Origin: Aquirhabdus sp. | Lineage (GTDB): Bacteria; Pseudomonadota; Gammaproteobacteria; Pseudomonadales; Moraxellaceae | Length of the DNA stretch: 6,399 nt | Assembly: GCA_030151145.1 (NCBI GenBank) | Contig: JASLEL010000266.1 | Span: forward strand, 1 to 6,399 | Direction of reading: 5' to 3' | Shown: positions 1 through 6,111 of the stretch, piece by piece | Position numbering within the stretch: position 1 is the first letter of the stretch | Layout of the letters: each line of letters starts with the position of its first letter | Notes under the pieces: model-generated | The model's database searches: none | The model's input: the letters and a program-made list of their open reading frames with translations, nothing else | What the model was told of the DNA's origin: nothing | Made by a program: the position numbers and the translations under genes

Positions 1-126
1 CATCCACAGTTTGCAATCTTACCTCAGCCGGTACTTGCGGCGGTCAATCAGGAGTTCGCCGATGAGCGCCAACTGGTGCACGCGGGGGATGAGGTGGCTT
101 TTTTTCCGCCGGTGACAGGGGGCTAG
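1..126 (+). CDS. moaD: MoaD, molybdopterin synthase small (sulfur-carrier) subunit, 3' end only
   Basis: This is the last 41 codons of a gene whose start lies left of the window; the reading frame is open from base 1 to a TAG stop at 124-126. The C-terminus reads DEVAFFPPVTGG, the signature end of the ubiquitin-like MoaD/ThiS fold. In this family the terminal Gly-Gly is adenylated by MoeB, converted to a thiocarboxylate, and inserted into the MoaE active site to supply the dithiolene sulfurs of molybdopterin. Both glycines are present and are the last two residues, as function requires. The stop lies 3 bases before moaE, so the two are surely co-transcribed and probably translationally coupled. 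The final GGG GGC glycine codons also form the purine-rich ribosome binding stretch for moaE. Identification is strong because motif and neighbour agree, although most of the protein is not visible. Confidence 0.93.
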   Translation, partial: HPQFAILPQPVLAAVNQEFADERQLVHAGDEVAFFPPVTGG

Positions 127-129
127 GAA

Positions 130-621
130 ATGACAAAGCCCGCAGAGTCACATGCCAGCATTCCGGTCAATATTGAAGTACTTGCGCAAGCTTTTGACGC
201 CCGTGATCTGGAAGGTCGGTTGCATCAACTGGCTATCCCACACGGTGCCGCAGGTGCTGTCGTGACGTTTATTGGTCAGGTGCGCGAGAGTGGGGATCGG
301 ACTGGAGTGACAGGTTTGTCGCTTGAACACTATCCTGGGATGACAGAGCGAGTCTTGCATCGTCATGTCATGCAGGCTTGCACGCGCTGGCCGCTCTTGG
401 GTGTCGTACTTGTCCATCGCGTAGGTCAGATGCATCTGGGCGAGAACATCGTTGGCGTCGTGGTTGCCAGTGCACATCGTCAGGCAGCATTTGATGCGGT
501 GCAATATCTGATGGATTTCCTCAAGCATGATGCGCCGTTCTGGAAGCAGGAACTGACTGCCGATGGCGCATCATGGGTGGAGCAAAAAGACAGTGATGTC
601 GAACGCCTCAAACATTGGTAA
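130..621 (+). CDS. moaE: MoaE, molybdopterin synthase catalytic subunit
   Basis: This 163-residue protein is slightly longer than the ~150 residues of E. coli MoaE, the extra length being at the N-terminus. With MoaD it forms the cytoplasmic heterotetramer that converts precursor Z (cyclic pyranopterin monophosphate) to molybdopterin by adding two sulfurs. Visible family blocks are GAVVTFIGQVRESG (residues 42-55), the LEHYPGM substrate loop (65-71), HRVGQ (96-100), SAHR (114-117) and MDFLKHDAPFWKQE (128-141). Aligned by memory to E. coli MoaE with a 13-residue offset, the functional residues R39, H103, R104, K119 and K126 correspond to R52, H116, R117, K132 and K139, so the active site looks intact. 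E. coli R140 appears to be a lysine here (K153), a conservative change. The ATG follows the moaD stop by 3 bases, with AGGGGG at 117-122 at 7-base spacing. The gene converges on the reductase with a 19-base gap and no visible terminator. Confidence 0.96.
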   Translation: MTKPAESHASIPVNIEVLAQAFDARDLEGRLHQLAIPHGAAGAVVTFIGQVRESGDRTGVTGLSLEHYPGMTERVLHRHVMQACTRWPLLGVVLVHRVGQMHLGENIVGVVVASAHRQAAFDAVQYLMDFLKHDAPFWKQELTADGASWVEQKDSDVERLKHW

Positions 622-640
622 ATACGTTTTAACCTCGTGA

Positions 641-1216
641 TCAGGCGTGTTTCTGCGCAGTTATATAGCTCGCCAAAGTTTTTCCCAGTCCCAACACGGC
701 CTGCTCTAGGCGTTCATCGGTGATCTTGCCATCCTGCAGTTTTTGTCCTGTGACGGCTACTTGATCGGGTAACACCAAAAAGCCTAGATTAGACAAATAC
801 ATACGCACCATCATTAAGCTGCGCAGGCCGCCGACGATACCGGGACTGGATGATACCAGTGCCGCGGGGTAGTTCTTAAAGACGCGCAGACCGTTTTTGC
901 CATCGGGCTCAGTGCGGCTCATCCAGTCAAAGGTATTCTTGATCAGGGGCGTAAAGAAACCGTTGTATTCCGGCGATGCCAAGAGCAGTCCGTCATGCGC
1001 TTCAAACACGCGCAGCAGGCGCTGGGCAGCCTCGGGCATACCGTGGGCGTGTTCATCGTCGCCATTGTACAGTGGCAGGGTGTAGTCATTGAGATTGATC
1101 AGGGTGACGCTACATCCTTCAACAGACTCGGCACCACGGATGGCGGTCTGCAGTACCTGACTATTCAGTGAGCCAGTGCGGGTACTGCCTGAGAATGCCA
1201 AGAGGCGCGTGGTCAT
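641..1216 (-). CDS. NAD(P)H-dependent FMN reductase family protein (flavodoxin-like fold)
   Basis: This 191-residue protein has the hallmarks of the NADPH-dependent FMN reductase family, which includes azoreductase-, chromate reductase- and quinone reductase-like enzymes. The N-terminal strand runs into a phosphate-binding loop GSTRTGSLN (residues 10-18), which in the family holds the FMN phosphate. SPEYNGFFTPLIKNTFDW (81-98) is the second flavin loop and dimer-contact segment, and SSSPGIVGGLRS (122-133) is the third conserved loop. No signal peptide or membrane segment is seen, so it should be a cytosolic flavoprotein that passes electrons from NAD(P)H through FMN to a small acceptor. The acceptor (quinone, chromate, azo dye or free flavin) cannot be told from sequence, so no gene symbol is given. 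The ATG is backed by AAGGAG at 1224-1229, 7 bases upstream. It stands alone, divergent from polA, and an inverted repeat at 1257-1277 is a candidate operator. Confidence 0.88.
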   Translation of the reverse strand: MTTRLLAFSGSTRTGSLNSQVLQTAIRGAESVEGCSVTLINLNDYTLPLYNGDDEHAHGMPEAAQRLLRVFEAHDGLLLASPEYNGFFTPLIKNTFDWMSRTEPDGKNGLRVFKNYPAALVSSSPGIVGGLRSLMMVRMYLSNLGFLVLPDQVAVTGQKLQDGKITDERLEQAVLGLGKTLASYITAQKHA

Positions 1217-1256
1217 TGTAAGTCTCCTTGTCTGGTGAGGATCTGGCTGCGTCGGT

Positions 1257-1277
1257 ATAACGTGACGTTACCGTTAT
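1257..1277. repeat. Inverted repeat, candidate operator upstream of the FMN reductase gene
   Basis: The core is a perfect inverted repeat TAACG-TGA-CGTTA at 1258-1270. A further CGTTAT at 1272-1277 is also the inverted partner of ATAACG at 1257-1262, so one left half-site faces two right half-sites spaced 6 bases apart. Its centre is about 50 bases upstream of the reductase start codon and over 200 bases from the polA start, which fits a transcription factor site for the reductase. Many genes of this reductase type are controlled by a redox or xenobiotic-responsive repressor, but no regulator gene is in the window and the assignment is inference. Chance is possible for arms this short. Confidence 0.3.
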
Positions 1278-1474
1278 CTTTTTTGTGTATATGCCCAGAT
1301 CGGACGGGCATCGTCAAGTAGAATCTGCCGTTTTGGCGATCAGGCAAACGACATAAATCACAGCAGGCTTTCCATTTCTCCTTTAAACTACCGGACAATC
1401 TTTTTGGTCGCAGGTATGCGATATTTTTGGCGTTGATGCACGACAGGTCGTGATTCATCGCCATGCTTGTGGTT

Positions 1475-1479
1475 GGGAG
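1475..1479 (+). promoter_or_regulatory. polA ribosome binding site that fixes the ATG start
   Basis: GGGAG lies 6 bases before the ATG at 1486. The reading frame is also open upstream to a GTG at 1450, which would add 12 residues (MIHRHACGWECC), but that GTG has no good purine-rich site at proper spacing and the added residues do not resemble any PolA N-terminus. The family protein normally begins a few residues before the ILVDGS strand, which matches the ATG at 1486. Confidence 0.75.
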
Positions 1480-1485
1480 TGTTGT

Positions 1486-4230
1486 ATGCCACCGTTTATT
1501 CTGGTTGATGGCTCGTATTATCTGTTTCGCGCCTTTCATGCCTTGCCGCCACTGACGACTTCACAAGGGCTGCAAACCAATGCAGTCAAAGGTGCCTTGT
1601 CCGCGCTACAGAAGCTCATGCGTCGCATGCAGCCGACCCATATGGCGGTCATCTTTGATACCCCTGAGCCGACCTTTCGCCATGAGCTGTCTGCCGAGTA
1701 TAAGGCTCATCGACCGGCGATGCCCTCTGAGCTATCCACTCAGATACCTTATCTGCATGCGGTCATCAAGGCTTTGGGGATTCCTTTGTTGCTCTTGCCG
1801 GGCGCTGAAGCTGACGATCTGATCGGCACCTTGGCGTGTCGCGCAGTGCGAGAGGGCCATCAAGTGCTGATCTCAACCGGCGATAAAGACATGGCGCAGC
1901 TCGTCAATGACCATATCAAGCTTGAAGACAGCTTCCGCGAGCAGGTGCTGGATCATGACGGCGTGATTGCCAAGTTTGGCGTACGTCCAGACCAGATCGT
2001 CGATTATCTGACGTTGATGGGTGATGCATCTGACGGTATCTCGGGTATTCCGGGCGTGGGTAAGGTTACGGCGGCCAAGCTTCTGAACGAATACCAGACC
2101 ATTGGCGGTATTCTTGAGAATATCGACAAGATCAAAGGCAAGGTCGGTGACAACCTGCGCGAGCATGCCGACCGTATCCCGCTCAACCATCAGCTTGCTA
2201 GCATCGTCTGCGATCTGCCGCTCGCGCTGGACTGGCATGAACTGAAACTGGGTCAGGCTAATGTGCCTGCACTCAAATCCCTCTATGCCGAGCTTGAGTT
2301 CCGCACGCTGCTGCAATCGCTTGAGCACCCTAATCATCCGGATAATGCAGCACCGCCGCCAGAGCCACCCCGTGATGAGCCTGCTGTAGGCGAGTCGACA
2401 GCGGTGGCTGTAGACCCTGCTGCGGCTGTTTATCACACGGTGCTGGAGCGGGATGTATTTCTGGCACTGGTTGAGCGTTTGAAAGCTGCGCCACGCTTTG
2501 CGGTAGATACCGAGACGACCAGTCTGGATTATCGCAAGGCCCGTATCGTCGGCATTTCGGTCGCATTACAGGCTGGTGAGGGTTTCTATATCCCGATCGG
2601 GCATGACTATATGGATGCGCCTGAGCAGCTGGATGCCGAGTTTGTGCTCTCGACCTTAAAGCCAATTCTGGAAAATCCCGCCATCGGCAAGATCGGTCAG
2701 CATATGAAGTACGATGCGCATGTGTTCCATAATCATGGTATCAGGCTTCAGGGCTGGGCCTTTGATACCATGCTGGCGTCTTATGTGCTGAATCCGACTG
2801 CCACACGGCACGGCATGGATGATCTGGCACGCTATTATCTGGACTATACGACGATCTCCTTTGAGCAAATCGCCGGTAAAGGTGTCAAACAGCTGACCTT
2901 TAACCAGATTTCACTCGAGCAGGCCGGGCCCTATGCGGCTGAAGATGCCGAGGTGACATGGCGGCTGTATGAGTTCTTTGCACGCGAACTTGCCAAGCTG
3001 CCGCGTCAGGCGCAATTACTCGCCAGCATCGAGATGCCGACAGCGCAGGTATTGTGCGAGATGGAGGAGAATGGCATACGCCTCGATATCGACTTCCTCA
3101 AGCAACTCGGTGAGCGCTTTGGTGATCAGATCCGCGCATTGGAGGCATTGGCGATCGAGCAGGCTGGGCAACCCTTTAATGTCTCATCACCCAAGCAATT
3201 GGGCGAGATTCTGTTTGATAAACTCGGTATCCCCGGTGGCAAGAAGACCCCTTCGGGTCAGTACGCCACAGGCGAGGCAGTGCTGGAGAAGATCGACCAT
3301 CCAATCGTTGCGACCATACTGGAATATCGTTCGCTGTCCAAGCTCAAGAGCACCTATACCGACAGCCTGATCGCCCAAAGCGATGCAGATACGCATCGGG
3401 TGCATACCAGCTATCATCAGGCGATTGCGGCGACGGGGCGTCTGTCCTCGACTGACCCGAATCTACAGAATATCCCGATACGGGGTGAGGTGGGCCGCCA
3501 GATTCGCGAAGCATTTATTGCACCCGAGGGGCGTATCGTGCTGGCGGCGGACTATTCGCAGATCGAGTTGCGCCTCATGGCGCATTTCTCGCAGGATGAA
3601 GCCTTGCTCAAAGCGTTCCGCGAAGGCAAAGACATCCATCAGGCTACTGCGGCTGAGGTGATGGGCATTGCGCTCGAAGAAGTGACATCGGATCAGCGCC
3701 GTCAGGCTAAAGCCATTAACTTCGGCCTCCTGTACGGCATGTCGGCCTTTGGTCTGGCCAAACAGCTCAATCTGTCGCGCAATGAAGCACAGGATTACAT
3801 CGCATTGTATTTCTCGCGCTATCCGAGTGTGCATGATTATATGGAAAATACGCGTCAGCAGGCGCATGAGCAGGGCTATGTTGAGACCATCATGGGTCGT
3901 CGTCTGTATATGAATGACATCCGTGCCAGTAACGCCATGATCCGCCAGGCCGCCGAGCGCGCTGCGATTAATGCCCCCTTGCAAGGTTCAGCAGCTGACA
4001 TCATTAAGCTTGCCATGATTCAGGTTGATCAGGCATTGCCCAAGCAACATGCTAAAATGCTGCTGCAAGTGCATGACGAACTGGTGTTCGAGGTTGATGA
4101 GGCCGAGGCAGATACCGTGACCGCACTGCTCAAGCAAATCATGCCCAATGTACTGGCGGGTCGTGCCGAGATGGCAGTACCGCTTGAGATCGAGGTGGGG
4201 CGGGGTGCCAACTGGGGTATTGCACACTGA
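1486..4230 (+). CDS. polA: DNA polymerase I, full length with 5' nuclease, proofreading and polymerase domains
   Basis: This 914-residue protein (E. coli PolA has 928) removes RNA primers and fills gaps in Okazaki fragment maturation and excision repair. Residues 1-280 are the 5'-3' flap nuclease: VDGS (D8), FDTP (D58), GAEADD (E108, D110, D111), STGDKD (D133, D135), MGDASDGI (D180, D183) and the helix-hairpin-helix GIPGVGKVTA (187-196). A Pro/Ala-rich linker spans about 281-318. Residues 320-505 are the 3'-5' exonuclease with DTET (D341, E343), KYD (D410) and YAAEDA (Y483, D487), so proofreading should be active. The polymerase domain has motif A AADYSQIELR (D689), the O-helix RRQAKAINFGLLYG (R738, K742, F746, Y750) and motif C QVHDELVFEV (D864, E865). 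Phe at 746 matches E. coli F762, the residue that favours deoxy over dideoxy nucleotides. No frameshift or missing catalytic residue was found. The start at 1486 is chosen for its ribosome site and family N-terminus. Confidence 0.98.
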   Translation: MPPFILVDGSYYLFRAFHALPPLTTSQGLQTNAVKGALSALQKLMRRMQPTHMAVIFDTPEPTFRHELSAEYKAHRPAMPSELSTQIPYLHAVIKALGIPLLLLPGAEADDLIGTLACRAVREGHQVLISTGDKDMAQLVNDHIKLEDSFREQVLDHDGVIAKFGVRPDQIVDYLTLMGDASDGISGIPGVGKVTAAKLLNEYQTIGGILENIDKIKGKVGDNLREHADRIPLNHQLASIVCDLPLALDWHELKLGQANVPALKSLYAELEFRTLLQSLEHPNHPDNAAPPPEPPRDEPAVGESTAVAVDPAAAVYHTVLERDVFLALVERLKAAPRFAVDTETTSLDYRKARIVGISVALQAGEGFYIPIGHDYMDAPEQLDAEFVLSTLKPILENPAIGKIGQHMKYDAHVFHNHGIRLQGWAFDTMLASYVLNPTATRHGMDDLARYYLDYTTISFEQIAGKGVKQLTFNQISLEQAGPYAAEDAEVTWRLYEFFARELAKLPRQAQLLASIEMPTAQVLCEMEENGIRLDIDFLKQLGERFGDQIRALEALAIEQAGQPFNVSSPKQLGEILFDKLGIPGGKKTPSGQYATGEAVLEKIDHPIVATILEYRSLSKLKSTYTDSLIAQSDADTHRVHTSYHQAIAATGRLSSTDPNLQNIPIRGEVGRQIREAFIAPEGRIVLAADYSQIELRLMAHFSQDEALLKAFREGKDIHQATAAEVMGIALEEVTSDQRRQAKAINFGLLYGMSAFGLAKQLNLSRNEAQDYIALYFSRYPSVHDYMENTRQQAHEQGYVETIMGRRLYMNDIRASNAMIRQAAERAAINAPLQGSAADIIKLAMIQVDQALPKQHAKMLLQVHDELVFEVDEAEADTVTALLKQIMPNVLAGRAEMAVPLEIEVGRGANWGIAH

Positions 4231-4248
4231 TTTTCAGGTTTTTTTAAA
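4220..4248 (+). promoter_or_regulatory. Possible sigma-70 promoter for the YcxB-like gene
   Basis: TTGCAC at 4220-4225, overlapping the last codons of polA, is followed after 17 bases by TTTAAA at 4243-4248. Each hexamer matches four of six consensus positions. The next start codon is at 4285. The region between is unusually T-rich and has no hairpin that would end polA transcription, so read-through from polA is equally possible and this promoter is only a candidate. Confidence 0.25.
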
Positions 4249-4284
4249 TTTTTTGTTTGATGAGTAATTCAGGTATTTGATGGT

Positions 4285-4836
4285 ATGACAACTGCGCTTT
4301 CCTATACGCTTCAACCCGTTCCCTATGAGCTGTCCGCTCAGGAGCAACAAGACGCCCAATACGCCATGTCGGTTGCCAACGCCAAGATCAGCAACAAGGT
4401 GTGGCTGATTCTGGCAGCGGTATGCGCGGGAGCCGTAGCGGGCATCGTCCTCTTGCATGGCTATTCCACGGCGTTTTTCTGGATTATTCTGGTGTTTGCG
4501 GCGCTGTATGTGCTGGTTCGCATTTTTGGTGTGGCATGGTACATCAAGCGTGAAATGAAAAAAGTGCCGACTCAAGACATCAAGGGCATCAAGCTCGGCG
4601 TGCAGCCGCAAGGGATCATTATGATCCAAGGCTCGGGCGTGCAGATGGGCCGCGGTTTTATAGACTGGAAACAGGTCACCGAGTGGCGTGAAACCGCGAA
4701 GTTTATCTATCTGACTTATACCGCCAAAGGCCAGACTGGTGCCATGATTCTGCCGAAACGCATGACTGCGCAGAAGTTCCCGATTGAGACCGTGCGTCAT
4801 CATCTGCTGGATGCTGTTGGGCCTGCTGCCAAATAA
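4285..4836 (+). CDS. YcxB-like family inner-membrane protein of unknown function
   Basis: This 183-residue protein has a polar N-terminal segment (1-38), two hydrophobic helices at about 39-59 and 63-86, then a basic stretch (IKREMKK, 87-93) and a soluble C-terminal domain. The C-terminal part (about 102-163) resembles the YcxB-like domain: a strand ending IDWKQVTEWRET, a short aromatic strand FIYLTYT, and the typical closing motif ILPKRM at 155-160. The basic flank after helix 2 suggests a hairpin with both ends in the cytoplasm. No enzymatic residues or known reaction can be pointed to; family members are common in bacteria and uncharacterised as far as I know. The ATG at 4285 has only a weak ribosome site (AGG at 4271-4273), and an in-frame stop at 4261 rules out a much longer form. 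It lies 54 bases after polA on the same strand and ends before a strong terminator. The domain call is from memory of the motif pattern. Confidence 0.72.
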   Translation: MTTALSYTLQPVPYELSAQEQQDAQYAMSVANAKISNKVWLILAAVCAGAVAGIVLLHGYSTAFFWIILVFAALYVLVRIFGVAWYIKREMKKVPTQDIKGIKLGVQPQGIIMIQGSGVQMGRGFIDWKQVTEWRETAKFIYLTYTAKGQTGAMILPKRMTAQKFPIETVRHHLLDAVGPAAK

Positions 4837-4857
4837 GTCTGCATATTATTGAGCAAT

Positions 4858-4890
4858 AAAAAATCCCCGCATTTGACGGGGATTTTTTTT
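4858..4890. terminator. Bidirectional intrinsic terminator between the YcxB-like gene and metK
   Basis: A perfect 12-base-pair stem pairs 4858-4869 with 4877-4888 around a 7-base loop. The core is TCCCCG/CGGGGA, flanked by a run of six A on the left and eight T on the right (4883-4890). Read on the plus strand, the stem is followed by the T run and ends the YcxB-like transcript 22 bases after its stop. Read on the minus strand, the A run becomes the U tract and ends metK 15 bases after its stop. One element therefore serves both convergent genes. Confidence 0.92.
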
Positions 4891-4904
4891 ATGTCATCGA
4901 ATGA

Positions 4905-6065
4905 TTACAGCGCAGCTTTGAGTGCCGCAGCTTTGTCGGTACGTTCCCAGCTGAAATGCGGACCGTTGGCTTCACGGCCAAAGTGACCGTAGCTGGCAGT
5001 TTCCTGATAGATCGGATGCAGCAGGTCCAGCATGCGAGTGATGCCATAAGGACGCAGATCGAAGTGCTCACGAACCAGTGCAATGATGATCTCGTCGCTC
5101 ACTTTGCCGGTGCCGAAGGTATTGATCGAGATCGAGGTCGGTTCGGCCACACCGATGGCATAGCTGACCTGAATCTCGCATTTGTCGGCAAGGCCAGCAG
5201 CCACGATGTTTTTGGCGACATAGCGACCAGCGTAGGCTGCTGAACGGTCAACTTTGGATGGGTCCTTACCCGAGAAAGCACCGCCGCCATGACGGGACAT
5301 ACCACCATAGGTATCGACGATGATCTTGCGACCAGTCAGACCACAGTCACCGACTGGACCACCGATGACGAAGATACCGGTTGGGTTGATGTGGTATTGG
5401 GTCTTGGCATGCAGCATGTCGGCCGGGAAGATCGATTTGATGATCTCTTCCATGACGGCTTCTTTGAGCGCGGCTTGGCTAATCGCAGGATCGTGCTGGG
5501 TGGACAGTACGACGGCATCGACGTATTTGGGAATGCCATTTTCATACTGGAAGGTCACCTGACTCTTGGCATCCGGACGCAGCCAAGGCAGGGTGCCGTT
5601 TTTACGCAGTTCGGCCTGTTTCTGTACCAGACGATGGGCAAAGCAAATCGGTGCTGGCATCAGGGCATCGGTTTCATTGGATGCATAGCCAAACATCAAG
5701 CCTTGGTCACCTGCACCCTGATCTTCGGGCTTCTGGCGGTCCACGCCTTGGGCGATGTCGGGAGACTGTTTGCCCAGCATGTTGATCACGGCACAGGTCG
5801 ACCCGTCAAAACCCAAATCAGAGTGGTTGTAGCCGATGCCATTGACGGTTTCGCGGACGATTTTTTCAAAATCGACATTGGCCGTCGTTGTCACTTCACC
5901 TGCCAATACGACGGCGCCTGTTTTTACCAGGGTTTCGCATGCGACACGGGCATGTTTGTCTTCAGTCAGGATGGCATCCAGAATCGCATCACTGATCTGA
6001 TCTGCCATCTTGTCGGGATGACCTTCACTGACGGATTCAGAGGTAAAAACAGAATATTCGCGCAT
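4905..6065 (-). CDS. metK: MetK, S-adenosylmethionine synthetase
   Basis: This 386-residue cytosolic enzyme makes S-adenosylmethionine from ATP and methionine, releasing phosphate and pyrophosphate, and normally works as a tetramer. The N-terminus MREYSVFTSESVSEGHPDK is the classic family start, with the ATP-binding GHPDK at 15-19. The signature GAGDQG lies at 117-122, and the glycine-rich phosphate loop GGGAFSGKD at 260-268 is intact, as are KVDRSAAYAGRY (271-282) and the C-terminal YGHFGRE (359-365). Length is normal for the family. The frame continues 10 codons upstream to a TTG at 6095, but the conserved N-terminus begins at the ATG at 6065, so that start is chosen. Its ribosome site is weak: GGAA at 6071-6074, 5 bases away. 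The gene stands alone, with a shared terminator downstream. No MetJ-type operator repeat or known SAM riboswitch was recognised in its leader. Confidence 0.98.
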   Translation of the reverse strand: MREYSVFTSESVSEGHPDKMADQISDAILDAILTEDKHARVACETLVKTGAVVLAGEVTTTANVDFEKIVRETVNGIGYNHSDLGFDGSTCAVINMLGKQSPDIAQGVDRQKPEDQGAGDQGLMFGYASNETDALMPAPICFAHRLVQKQAELRKNGTLPWLRPDAKSQVTFQYENGIPKYVDAVVLSTQHDPAISQAALKEAVMEEIIKSIFPADMLHAKTQYHINPTGIFVIGGPVGDCGLTGRKIIVDTYGGMSRHGGGAFSGKDPSKVDRSAAYAGRYVAKNIVAAGLADKCEIQVSYAIGVAEPTSISINTFGTGKVSDEIIIALVREHFDLRPYGITRMLDLLHPIYQETASYGHFGREANGPHFSWERTDKAAALKAAL

Positions 6066-6079
6066 GAGAATTCCATTGC

Positions 6080-6089
6080 AAGGAGGTGA
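6080..6089 (-). promoter_or_regulatory. Anti-Shine-Dalgarno-like element in the metK leader
   Basis: On the metK strand these ten bases read TCACCTCCTT, identical to the conserved 3' tail of 16S rRNA, and end 14 bases before the metK ATG. The metK leader thus carries the complement of a ribosome binding site rather than a strong site of its own. On the opposite strand the same bases are a perfect Shine-Dalgarno (AAGGAGGTGA), but no start codon follows at a usable distance. Whether this has a function is not shown; see the findings. Confidence 0.35.
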
Positions 6090-6105
6090 ACACAATTAGC
6101 GCGAT

Positions 6106-6111
6106 ATCATA
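6106..6111 (-). promoter_or_regulatory. Candidate -10 element of the metK promoter
   Basis: On the minus strand the bases read TATGAT, five of six matches to the sigma-70 -10 consensus. Transcription would start near 6099 and give a leader of about 35 bases. No good -35 hexamer lies 16-18 bases upstream, so the promoter would be weak or dependent on an activator, or the true promoter lies elsewhere. Confidence 0.35.

Larger units (their letters stand above)
1217..1485. promoter_or_regulatory. Divergent intergenic region between the FMN reductase gene and polA
   Basis: These 269 bases must hold the promoters of two divergent genes. On the reductase side there is an AAGGAG ribosome site at 1224-1229 (minus strand), the inverted repeat TAACG-TGA-CGTTA at 1258-1270, and a second inverted repeat ATGCCC-N9-GGGCAT at 1291-1311. 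A minus-strand TTGACG lies at 1312-1317 and TATACA at 1286-1291, but their 20-base separation is too wide for a standard sigma-70 promoter, so I do not call them as a pair. On the polA side the sequence is T-rich around 1399-1430 without a clean -35/-10 pair; CGGACA (1392-1397) followed after 17 bases by TATGCG is the best I can find and it is weak. I see no supportable gene here. Confidence 0.5.

Noticed and set aside
622..640. Terminator between the convergent moaE and reductase genes
   Set aside because: The 19-base gap holds no stem of useful length and no T tract on either strand beyond four T.
1450..1485. GTG start giving PolA 12 more residues
   Set aside because: No suitable ribosome site at that GTG, the residues do not match the family N-terminus, and the ATG at 1486 has GGGAG at ideal spacing.
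1873..2436. 187-codon minus-strand frame inside polA, and similar frames at 3463-3984 and 3988-4227
   Set aside because: All are antisense to polA domains with intact motifs on the plus strand; their products look like reverse-strand translations of coding sequence with no family features.
4231..4260. T-rich stretch after polA as an intrinsic terminator
   Set aside because: There is a T run but no GC-rich hairpin before it, only weak AT self-complementarity around TTTAAA.
4234..4803. 189-codon minus-strand frame opposite the YcxB-like gene
   Set aside because: The plus-strand frame has coherent membrane helices and a known domain pattern; the antisense product is His/Arg-rich without structure and starts inside the other gene.
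5289..6089. 266-codon open frame on the plus strand opposite metK
   Set aside because: It lies entirely antisense to a strongly conserved gene, has no recognisable motif and no reason to exist beyond metK codon structure; a shadow.
6066..6095. TTG start extending MetK by 10 residues
   Set aside because: The conserved family N-terminus begins exactly at the ATG at 6065; the added residues are translated leader.
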